Assembly (NCBI GenBank): GCA_903884065.1
Contig: CAISDL010000059.1
Span: 1 to 64,000 of the forward strand
Origin: an uncultured Actinomycetes bacterium
Lineage (GTDB): Bacteria > Actinomycetota > Actinomycetes > Mycobacteriales > Mycobacteriaceae
Length of the DNA stretch: 64,000 bases
Direction: 5' to 3'
Each line of letters opens with the position of its first letter. Within the stretch, counting starts at the first letter, position 1. Shown here piece after piece: positions 9,455-15,377 of this stretch. The position numbers were made by a program, and so were the translations under genes. The notes under the pieces are model-generated. The model worked only from the letters and a program-made list of their open reading frames with translations. It had not been told where the DNA came from and made no database searches.

Positions 9455-9889
9455 ATGCCACGAAAATTGAGTGACGAACAAATTGAGGCGTATCTTGATA
9501 GCCGCCCAGCCTGGGCGATACTGAGCACCATCGACACGGACGGATTCCCGCACTCCGTACCCCTGGGATACTTTCGCCTGGGCCGCGACATCATCATGGG
9601 TGTGCGAGATGGGACGCGCAAAGTCGCCAACGTCGAAAGCAACCCGAACGTCAGTATCGTGCTCGAAGACGGCTCCAGCATGGCAGATATCCGGGGAGTG
9701 ATGTTCCAAGGTCACGCCCGCATCGTTCGTGAACCAGGCGAAGCACTCCAACTCGCGCGGGAGGGCGCCCGGGCACGGGGCGTGCCGGAGCCCGAATGGC
9801 CCACCGCACCCAGACCGGGCGCCGCCTACATCCGCATGACACCCGTGAGAACGCTGTCGTGGGATTACTCGACATCGGGCCAGGCTTAG
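9455..9889 (+). CDS. PPOX-class pyridoxamine 5'-phosphate oxidase-fold protein
   Basis: 144 residues with the split-barrel flavin-binding pattern: PAWAILSTIDTDGFPHSVPL, then VRDGTRKVANVESNPNVSIV and GVMFQGHARIV. In mycobacteria such small proteins are usually F420- or FMN-dependent reductases or heme/biliverdin binders; the sequence does not decide which. Start is ATG at 9455 with GTTAAC upstream at about the -10 position. The stop is only 65 bp from the terminator copy that marks the left edge of the accessory block. Confidence 0.82.
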   Translation: MPRKLSDEQIEAYLDSRPAWAILSTIDTDGFPHSVPLGYFRLGRDIIMGVRDGTRKVANVESNPNVSIVLEDGSSMADIRGVMFQGHARIVREPGEALQLAREGARARGVPEPEWPTAPRPGAAYIRMTPVRTLSWDYSTSGQA

Positions 9890-9949
9890 CTTCGCCAACC
9901 GTCGTGGGAGGCATCCGCCGAGGAGGCGGCGCCGTCCTGCCCCGGATAT

Positions 9950-10030
9950 AGAAGCAGGCCAGGGGATTATTTCCCCTGGCCTGCAACCTATCCCGAAAAG
10001 GCCCTACAACATGCAGGAGACGCAGCCCTC
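9950..10030. repeat. Left copy of the nrdE 3'-end repeat
   Basis: About 81 bp, closely matching 21109-21187. It contains the terminator hairpin and the last codons of an nrdE. Identity runs through non-coding bases too (AGAAGCAGGCCAGG, CCCCTGGCCTGC) and ends with ATGCAGGAGACGCAGCCCTC in both. Confidence 0.85.
9954..9984 (-). terminator. Terminator hairpin of the nrdE remnant
   Basis: Perfect 13-bp stem (GCAGGCCAGGGGA / TCCCCTGGCCTGC), 5-nt loop, followed on the minus strand by TTCTATATCC. It is the counterpart of the hairpin at 21114-21141 after intact nrdE. Confidence 0.75.
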
Positions 10031-10072
10031 TGGGTTCTCGTTTCCCATGTTCAGAGCCTTGAAGTTACTCAA
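10004..10072 (-). pseudogene. nrdE remnant: last 22 codons
   Basis: The minus strand reads [22 protein letters not shown] and stop, the redox-active C-terminal tail of a class Ib NrdE (CVSC). An in-frame TAA stands just before it, so it cannot be translated as an NrdE tail. Its sequence differs from the intact NrdE end ([11 protein letters not shown]), so it comes from a diverged paralogue. Between 10073 and 10333 I see nothing coding; the GTGCCAC-GTAC-GTGCCAC direct repeat at about 10087 is the only notable structure. Confidence 0.8.
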
Positions 10073-10333
10073 TTACCGCAATCCGTGCCACGTACGTGCC
10101 ACGCCCTCTGACGCTCCGCGGCGCACTGCCGTCGGGGTGTCGCCGCGCCCGCCACGGGAATTGTCGCACCAAAGATGCATATTGGTAGCTAGTCGGGAAG
10201 CGCGCCCGACAGCCCGGCTTGACCGGTCGCAGGCACGTGCTACGCCACAACGTCGGAGGCGCCGATCCACCGCCGCGCAGGGTGCTGATCGGGCCGGCCC
10301 GGCATCGAATCTTGATGCCCAGGAGCCGTTTCC

Positions 10334-10582
10334 GTGTCCAAGCTTGACCTGACCGCCCTCACCGTAGGTGGTATTACGCCGTCCTACGTTTCCGTCGACA
10401 TCGCCGCCGCGCTGATGGGTGTCTCTCACTGGACGGTGCGCCGGTGGATCACCGCCGGGGCTCTGCCGGCACGGAAGCTCCCCTCCGGTGGGCTCCGCGT
10501 CGCCGTGGCGGATCTGGATGAGATCGGCGAGCCCGTGCGGCCGGACCGGGGTGGAACTCGCCGCCGCGGCCCGGCTGCGTGA
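10334..10582 (+). CDS. Excisionase/MerR-type HTH protein
   Basis: 82 residues from GTG, with AGGAG nine bases upstream. The core [40 protein letters not shown], then LDEIGEPV is the winged-helix fold of excisionases (HTH_17 type). Such genes sit near the ends of integrative elements and direct excision by a tyrosine integrase. No integrase is visible in the window. The gene lies exactly in the gap between the two nrdE remnants. Confidence 0.75.
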   Translation: MSKLDLTALTVGGITPSYVSVDIAAALMGVSHWTVRRWITAGALPARKLPSGGLRVAVADLDEIGEPVRPDRGGTRRRGPAA

Positions 10583-10661
10583 TGATGCCGATCCCGTTGC
10601 CCTGCAAGCGATCCGGCATCGGGCGATCACGCCATGCGCTGTCCGACCGGAGGGGTAGCGC

Positions 10662-10838
10662 GGCGGAACGGCCTGCAGGTTCTGGTTGTAGATTCCGTTC
10701 TTCTGCACCGACTCCTTCAGTCGCTGCCAGTCGTCCTGGTTGGGGACGCGAATGCCTGCATCGGAGAAGATCTTGCGGACCTCTCGGTCGCCGGCTCCCA
10801 CACCTGCTCGGTGTACTTGTCGAAGAACTCGCCGCTGG
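10662..10838 (-). pseudogene. nrdE remnant: internal fragment with frameshift
   Basis: Aligns over its full 177 bp with 21543-21720 of intact nrdE. The minus strand reads [15 protein letters not shown], then after a one-base deletion [20 protein letters not shown] and [20 protein letters not shown]. Intact NrdE has [20 protein letters not shown] there, so this is a diverged copy, not a recent duplication. Both ends stop abruptly: at 10838 the match is lost in mid-codon context. The flanks 10583-10661 and 10839-10901 hold no gene I can support. Confidence 0.85.
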
Positions 10839-10901
10839 TGTGAGACTCCCCTGCGGTGGGCCGCCTTGTTAGGTTGAACCGGACAACAAATAGGGAGGCT
10901 C

Positions 10902-11031
10902 ATGAGCGTGGAACGATCCTGGCGGCCGGTCGATTCGACCTCGAGCGAGCCCGCGCTTCTCATCGCCCACCCACCTCACGACGTGGGTGGGCAACCCGAA
11001 GGGCCGGTGAACGTCTCCGACCACGAGTTGA
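10902..11031 (+). other. Possible short gene truncated by the IS element
   Basis: An ORF starts at ATG 10902 behind GGGAGG and reads [20 protein letters not shown], then into a hairpin and the IS left end. It is open into the IS but gains no recognisable domain. It could be the 5' end of a gene cut by the insertion. Low support. Confidence 0.25.
10965..10992. terminator. Perfect 10-bp hairpin before the IS element
   Basis: GCCCACCCAC, 8-nt loop, GTGGGTGGGC. No T-run on the plus strand, so it may be a recombination or IS-associated structure rather than a terminator. Confidence 0.4.
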
Positions 11032-11057
11032 CGGGTCTGCTGCACGAACAGGTGACA
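11032..11057 (+). repeat. Left terminal inverted repeat of IS3-family element
   Basis: 26 bp, perfect reverse complement of 12275-12300; begins CGGGTCTGCTGC and ends AACAGGTGACA. Confidence 0.93.
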
Positions 11058-11101
11058 TCTGAGTTGGCTTGCCCTGCGGGGTGGGCTGGAAGGATGTCGC
11101 T

Positions 11102-11410
11102 GTGCCCAGGCCGTACCCCAGAGAGTTCCGTGACGATGTTGTCCGGGTCGCCCGTAACCGCGAGGACGGGGTGACGATCGAGCAGATCGCCACCGACTTC
11201 GGTATCCACCCGATGACCCTGACGAAGTGGATGCGCCAGGCCGATGTCGACGACGGCGCCAAACCCGGCAGCAGCAGGACCGAGTCGGCTGAGCTGCGGG
11301 AGTTGCGCCGGCGAAACCGCCTGTTGGAGCAGGAGAACGAGGTCTTGCGCCGGGCCGCGGCGTATCTGTCGCAGGCCAACCTGCCGGGAAAAGGCTCTAC
11401 CCGCTCGTGA
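11102..11410 (+). CDS. IS3-family transposase OrfA
   Basis: 102 residues from GTG 11102 (VPRPYPREFRDDVVRVAR). A helix-turn-helix (EQIATDFGIHPMTLTKWMRQ) binds the terminal repeats, and a leucine-zipper-like helix (LRRRNRLLEQENEVLRRAAA) mediates dimerisation. The 3' end overlaps orfB by GTGA. A GGG-AAAA-GG run at 11386-11394 allows a -1 shift that would yield the OrfAB transposase; OrfA alone usually acts as a repressor. An upstream start at 11069 adds eleven residues. Confidence 0.9.
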   Translation: MPRPYPREFRDDVVRVARNREDGVTIEQIATDFGIHPMTLTKWMRQADVDDGAKPGSSRTESAELRELRRRNRLLEQENEVLRRAAAYLSQANLPGKGSTRS

Positions 11411-12267
11411 AGGAGCTCGCCGCCGACGGGATTCCCGTCGCGGTGACGTGCCGGGTACTCAAGCTCGCCCGCCAGCCCTATTACCGCTGGCTGGCCGATC
11501 CGGTGACCGACGCCGAATACGTGGAAGCGCATCGGGCCAACGCGTTGTTCGGCGCCCACCGCGATGATCCGGAGTTCGGCTACCGCTACCTGGTCGAGGA
11601 GGCCCGCGATGCCGGGCAGCCGATGGCCGAGCGGACCGCCTGGCGGATCTGCTCGGATAACCGGTGGTGGAGTGCATTCGGCAAGCGCAAGCGCGGCAAG
11701 AACGGCAAGACAGGCCCGCCGGTCCACGACGATCTCGTCGGGCGCATCTTCACCGCCCCCACACCAAACCGGTTGTGGCTGGCCGACATCACCGAACACC
11801 GCACCGACGAGGGCAAGCTCTATCTGTGTGCGATCAAGGACGTGTGCTCCAACCGGATCGTCGGCTACTCGATGGACTCGCGGATGAAATCGCGGCTGGC
11901 GACCCAGGCCTTGGCCAATGCGGTCGCCCGGCGCGGCGATGTCGCGGGCTGTGTCGTTCACAGCGACAGGGGCAGTCAATTTCGAAGCAGGAGATTCGTT
12001 CTGGCACTTAGTCGTAACGACATGGTCGGTTCCATGGGCCGTGTCGGGGCCGCCGGCGACAACGCCGCCATGGAGAGTTTCTTCTCCCTGCTGCAGAAAA
12101 ACGTCCTAGATCGCCGGCACTGGAACACCCGAGACGAACTGCGCATCGCGATTGTCACCTGGATCGAACGCACCTACCATCGCCGCCGCCGGCAGGTCGG
12201 CCTCGGACGGTTGACCCCGATCGAATTCGAAGCAATCATGACCGCACCGGCCGATCAGGCCGCGTGA
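11407..12267 (+). CDS. IS3-family transposase OrfB (DDE integrase domain)
   Basis: 286 residues. N-terminal HTH_21-like segment (VTCRVLKLARQPYYRWL, FGAHRDDPEFGYRYL), then the RNase H-fold core with the catalytic triad: Asp in LWLADITEH, Asp in CVVHSDRGSQF, Glu in AAMESFFSLLQ, with 35 residues between the last two. Carries out strand cleavage and transfer, probably as an OrfAB fusion produced by -1 frameshifting; the restored junction reads PGKRLYPLVKELAADGIPV. No internal stop, so the element looks functional. Confidence 0.93.
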   Translation: MKELAADGIPVAVTCRVLKLARQPYYRWLADPVTDAEYVEAHRANALFGAHRDDPEFGYRYLVEEARDAGQPMAERTAWRICSDNRWWSAFGKRKRGKNGKTGPPVHDDLVGRIFTAPTPNRLWLADITEHRTDEGKLYLCAIKDVCSNRIVGYSMDSRMKSRLATQALANAVARRGDVAGCVVHSDRGSQFRSRRFVLALSRNDMVGSMGRVGAAGDNAAMESFFSLLQKNVLDRRHWNTRDELRIAIVTWIERTYHRRRRQVGLGRLTPIEFEAIMTAPADQAA

Positions 12268-12274
12268 CTGAACG

Positions 12275-12300
12275 TGTCACCTGTTCGTGCAGCAGACCCG
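12275..12300 (-). repeat. Right terminal inverted repeat of IS3-family element
   Basis: 26 bp, perfect reverse complement of the left repeat. The following 12301-12449 holds an imperfect hairpin (TGCGAG-GGTCC / GGGACC-TCGCA, about 12358-12395) and a G/C-rich one at 12399-12442, but no gene. Confidence 0.93.
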
Positions 12301-12449
12301 AACTTAGACCCGATGCAGTGGAAAACGCTCGCTTTTCCTAGGGTCATCGTGTTGGTCCTGCGAGAGGTCCAGTGCCGCCAGGTGGGGACCTCGCAGAAAC
12401 ACAGAAGGCGGGGAACGACCTCAGCCGGCCCCCGCCCCTTCTCCGTTCG

Positions 12450-12620
12450 CTATCCCTCTTCAGCGAGGATGCGGTACATCGTCGCCCTGGAGACTCCCAG
12501 TGCCGCAGCGATTGCCGAGACCGGCTCGCCAGAGGCGTGCATACGCCGGGCTGTAGCGGCCTTGGACGGGTCAAGAGTTGCCTGGCCGCGAGCGCGACGG
12601 GCCTCAACCCCGAGCCGCAT
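12450..12620 (-). pseudogene. C-terminal HTH fragment of a serine recombinase
   Basis: 56 codons from ATG 12620: MRLGVEARRARGQATLDPSK, AATARRMHASGEPVSAIAAA, then LGVSRATMYRILAEEG and stop. This is the C-terminal helix-turn-helix of Tn3-type resolvases/invertases. The catalytic N-terminal domain is absent upstream, so it is a remnant, or at most a free DNA-binding peptide. It shows that a second mobile element once occupied the block. Confidence 0.75.
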
Positions 12621-12703
12621 AGCGCCCGGACCACCAAATGAGTCCCCCTCACCGGGTTGCCGCCGAGCGCAGGCCCGGCTGCGGGGGCTCGAGGCGTCCG
12701 GCC

Positions 12704-12946
12704 CTACACCAGGCTCAGTTCCCGCACCCGCTGCAGGAGATCCAGCCAGATCCGCTCGGCCGCATCAAGTTTCCCCTCGGCCGTCATCGCGGAGGCATCG
12801 TCGATGTCCAGCCTGGCAACCGCCCGTTCGGCCAAGCAGGCCAGGGCGGCGACGTCCTCGATGCAGGCCCGGATCGCGGAGAGTTCAGCGCCCGAGGTGC
12901 GGATACGGCCAGGGATGCTGGTGGAGGCGTTGTTGTCATCGTTCAT
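12704..12946 (-). CDS. Small hypothetical protein
   Basis: 80 residues, MNDDNNASTSIPGRIRTSGA followed by predicted helices (ELSAIRACIEDVAALACLAE, LDAAERIWLDLLQRVRELSL). Acidic and helical, with no family I recognise. Codon use fits the host, and it resembles small accessory proteins of mobile regions. Convergent or divergent partners give no clue. Confidence 0.5.
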   Translation of the reverse strand: MNDDNNASTSIPGRIRTSGAELSAIRACIEDVAALACLAERAVARLDIDDASAMTAEGKLDAAERIWLDLLQRVRELSLV

Positions 12947-13387
12947 GCGCGCCAGAGTGGCTCACAACATCAGCCGCCGCAGGCTAGGGCGCGGCCCGGC
13001 GACGAACGAACACGGCGGCCGACCCGTCTTCTTGCAACATGCAACGGAATCGGCACCGGCGCGGGGAATGCCGGGCCCCCAACAGCTTCCACAAGATCAC
13101 AATCACGCTGGGTGCGATCCTCGGCGCTGCCGTCTCCGATGACCGTCGTCCCCGGCTCCGCGAGGGTCGCCGCCGAGTACGTCGCGACGCTGCCGGCCGA
13201 GGAGCAGGACCAGCTCCGGGAGCGCGAGGCCGCCGGAGAGCTTTGGATCGTGCCGCAGGCCGACATGCGGGTTGGCGACGGCCCCGGCGCGAAGCGGTCC
13301 GGGCGGACGTCGCTGACGCGGCTACGCAGGCGTGACATTTGCCGTCTCCGTTGCCGTCTCCGTTGCCCCCCGCGATACCGTGACCGC

Positions 13388-14170
13388 GTGACCGAACCCG
13401 AAGCCGCCGCCCTCGCCGCCACCGTCGCCGCCGAGTTCGTCCGCGCCTGGTCATCTATGACCGTCATCGAGGGTCCCCGCGTCGCGACCGAGCTGGAGCG
13501 GGCCCGCCCCACCCTCACCCAGCCGGGCGGCGACGCATGGTTTCTCGAGGTGCAGCGCTACCGCCTCACCGTCCACACCATGATGTCGATCCGCAGCAAC
13601 CTCGTGCCGGACTGGGGCGTCCCGTTGACTCACGCCGCCGCGGTGTGGCGCAGCCTGGTCCTCGTCGCCGACCTTGCCAACTCCAATGTGCTCGAGGCGA
13701 CCCTGGACGCCGCGGCCGCCGGTGGAAATCCGTTGCACGCCTTCACCGAAGCGGTCGTCGGGCAGGAGCGCTCCGTGCGGGAGCGCGCTGCGGGGTTCGT
13801 CGCCCACGCGCTGCAGGGCGACCCCGAGGGTGATCGGCTCCGCCGGGCGATCCCCGCCGCCGCGGAGGAAGCTGAGGAGGCCGCCGACGCGGAGCTGGAC
13901 GTGGATCCGGCGACGATCTCCCACCCCAACTGGGCCGACTCCGAGGTCGTCTCGGTGAGGTTGAGCCGGCCGACGCTGGACCGGCTGAGCCGCGTCGCCG
14001 CCGAGGTCGGGCGCGAACCGGCCGATGTCATCCGCTCGGCGGTGGTGCGGATGCTCGGTGTCGACTACGCCGCGATGGCGCAGAGCTATAAGGACCACCC
14101 GCCGCGCCGCTCCGAAATGGTCGGCGAGCCGTCCATTGCCCCGTCCGCGATGCGGGACCGCAAGGACTGA
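13388..14170 (+). CDS. Hypothetical protein with C-terminal ribbon-helix-helix-like segment
   Basis: 260 residues from GTG 13388. The N-terminal two thirds are helical (EPEAAALAATVAAEFVRAWS, TPLTHAAAVWRSLVLVADLA region) with no known motif. After an acidic linker (AAEEAEEAADAELDVD) the C-terminus reads VVSVRLSRPTLDRLSRVAAE, then VGREPADVIRSAVVRMLGVD, which is a strand-helix-helix pattern like an RHH DNA-binding or antitoxin domain. The frame stays open upstream to ATG 13139, giving 343 residues, but the added part becomes Arg-rich and contains a 12-bp tandem repeat (CCGTCTCCGTTG twice, about 13342-13365), so I prefer the shorter start. Stretch 12947-13387 otherwise holds nothing clear. Confidence 0.55.
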   Translation: MTEPEAAALAATVAAEFVRAWSSMTVIEGPRVATELERARPTLTQPGGDAWFLEVQRYRLTVHTMMSIRSNLVPDWGVPLTHAAAVWRSLVLVADLANSNVLEATLDAAAAGGNPLHAFTEAVVGQERSVRERAAGFVAHALQGDPEGDRLRRAIPAAAEEAEEAADAELDVDPATISHPNWADSEVVSVRLSRPTLDRLSRVAAEVGREPADVIRSAVVRMLGVDYAAMAQSYKDHPPRRSEMVGEPSIAPSAMRDRKD

Positions 14171-14177
14171 TCTCGAC

Positions 14178-14549
14178 TCAGGCCCGCCGCCGCGCCCGCT
14201 CCAGCGCGAGCGAAACCCGTTCCAGTAGATAGGGTTCCGCCGAGGCCACCGAGCGCTCCACGTCGACGCCGCCACCCACCACCGCCGCAGGCTGCGAGAT
14301 CACCGCGTAGGACTCGTTGCATGCCCGAATCACCGGCCGCACGGACAGGCCCGCCGCCGGCAGCGGCAGTTCCCTTTGCAGGATCTCCACCACAGCCGCG
14401 CCGATGCCAGCGCGGGGGTGCTCGGTCAACAGCGCGGCCGCCCAGTCGCGGCCGCCGGGCTGGTCCACCGGCGGCGCACCGTCCAACGCGGATGTGTCGG
14501 CGGCCAGGGCGGCCCACGCGGCGACGATGGCGACGATGGCGTCGGCCAC
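14178..14549 (-). CDS. Hypothetical protein, accessory-block operon
   Basis: 123 residues from GTG 14549, with GGGGAG six bases upstream. Helical and Ala-rich start (VADAIVAIVAAWAALAADTS), then AALLTEHPRAGIGAAVVEIL and PYLLERVSLALERARRRA. No family recognised. Lies 20 bp downstream of the DUF2442-like gene on the same strand and is probably co-transcribed with it. Confidence 0.5.
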   Translation of the reverse strand: MADAIVAIVAAWAALAADTSALDGAPPVDQPGGRDWAAALLTEHPRAGIGAAVVEILQRELPLPAAGLSVRPVIRACNESYAVISQPAAVVGGGVDVERSVASAEPYLLERVSLALERARRRA

Positions 14550-14569
14550 GGCAGGCTCCCCACCGGCGT

Positions 14570-14875
14570 TCAGCCGCTGCAGCCGCTGCAGCCGCAGCGG
14601 CCGCGGGTGTGATCCCACAATGCATCTGGCGCGGGGGCGACCACCGCGCCGTCGATGATCCAGCCGACGGTGCCGTCGATGACCTGCGCAGCGACGATCG
14701 TCTCGGCGGTGAAACCGGCGAAGACGCCGCCCCGGCCGATGAGACGGCCCAGGTCGTGATCGGCCACGGTGCCGTCGGCGTGGCTGATGCGCAGCACGGT
14801 GCCCCCGCGGTGCTCGACCGCGGTGACGGGCCAAGGGCCAGGGTCTGGGCGGTGGTCAAAGTCATTGTCAGGCAT
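14570..14875 (-). CDS. DUF2442-like small protein
   Basis: 101 residues from ATG 14875. The core TVLRISHADGTVADHDLGRL, then GVFAGFTAETIVAAQVID and TVGWIIDGAVVAPAPDALWD has the shape of DUF2442 proteins (beta-sandwich, often beside toxin or DUF4160 genes). The C-terminus ends with a cysteine-containing GRCGCSGCSG. Its start overlaps the upstream small ORF by 8 bp. Confidence 0.6.
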   Translation of the reverse strand: MPDNDFDHRPDPGPWPVTAVEHRGGTVLRISHADGTVADHDLGRLIGRGGVFAGFTAETIVAAQVIDGTVGWIIDGAVVAPAPDALWDHTRGRCGCSGCSG

Positions 14876-15059
14876 CAGGATCCTCCCCGCCGCGCAGCTG
14901 CGCCGCCCGCTCACGGACCCGATCTACGTCGACGCCGAGCCGGTCGCACACCTCATCGAGGGTGAGACGCGGCGAACGCGCGGCGACCAGTTCGACGGCG
15001 TCCTCGAGGACGTCCCCAGGCGTCGGCCACGTCAGGGTCGGAATCGTCGCGGGCCACAC
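14868..15059 (-). CDS. Small HTH-like protein upstream of DUF2442 gene
   Basis: 63 residues if it starts at GTG 15059. The sequence LEDAVELVAARSPRLTLDEV, CDRLGVDVDRVRERAAQLRG looks like a short helix-turn-helix. The 8-bp overlap with the next gene supports translation. The start is uncertain; the frame is open to 15266 but that part covers a GC-rich stretch and a dispersed repeat. The stretch 15060-15377 otherwise holds a 39-bp repeat copy and a strong hairpin. Confidence 0.45.
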   Translation of the reverse strand: MWPATIPTLTWPTPGDVLEDAVELVAARSPRLTLDEVCDRLGVDVDRVRERAAQLRGGEDPDA

Positions 15060-15095
15060 CGTCCATCTTGCCCGTCGGGTCGGACGCTTTCCGTC

Positions 15096-15134
15096 GACGT
15101 GATTCGCAGAGTCGGCGACGCCTGCTGAGGCCCC
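15096..15134. repeat. 39-bp dispersed repeat, copy 1
   Basis: GACGTGATTCGCAG, 14 variable bases, then GCTGAGGCCCC. Same length and orientation as 17672-17710; the two copies flank the PE-PPE-like gene. Confidence 0.6.
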
Positions 15135-15311
15135 TCGGACCCTTCGCGGGGCGGGGCGGGGCGGGCGGCCCGACATCGCCACAGGAGCCGTCGACGCGCC
15201 GTGGGGGCCTCTTCGGGTTGTCGGCCAGGCCGCGATACAGGGACTAAACGCTTGCGGAAGCTTCACGCATGTGAGGGGGACAACTGCCGGACTGAAAGGC
15301 CCGTTTGGACA

Positions 15312-15361
15312 ACGGGAAACGCCCGGGCCCGAGGAAGGGGGCGGACCCGGGCGTTTCCCGT
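15312..15361 (-). terminator. Strong terminator hairpin
   Basis: Perfect 16-bp stem (ACGGGAAACGCCCGGG / CCCGGGCGTTTCCCGT) with an 18-nt loop, 16 bp past the stop of the 15378-17267 gene. Confidence 0.8.
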
Positions 15362-15377
15362 CAGATGAAACCCCTGG

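Larger units (their letters stand above)
11032..12300 (+). mobile_element. IS3-family insertion sequence, complete
   Basis: 1269 bp with perfect 26-bp inverted terminal repeats at 11032-11057 and 12275-12300 (outer end CGGGTCTGCTGCAC). It holds orfA and orfB in the -1 arrangement typical of IS3. I find no target-site duplication: flanks are TGA on the left and AAC on the right. It appears intact and possibly active. Confidence 0.93.
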
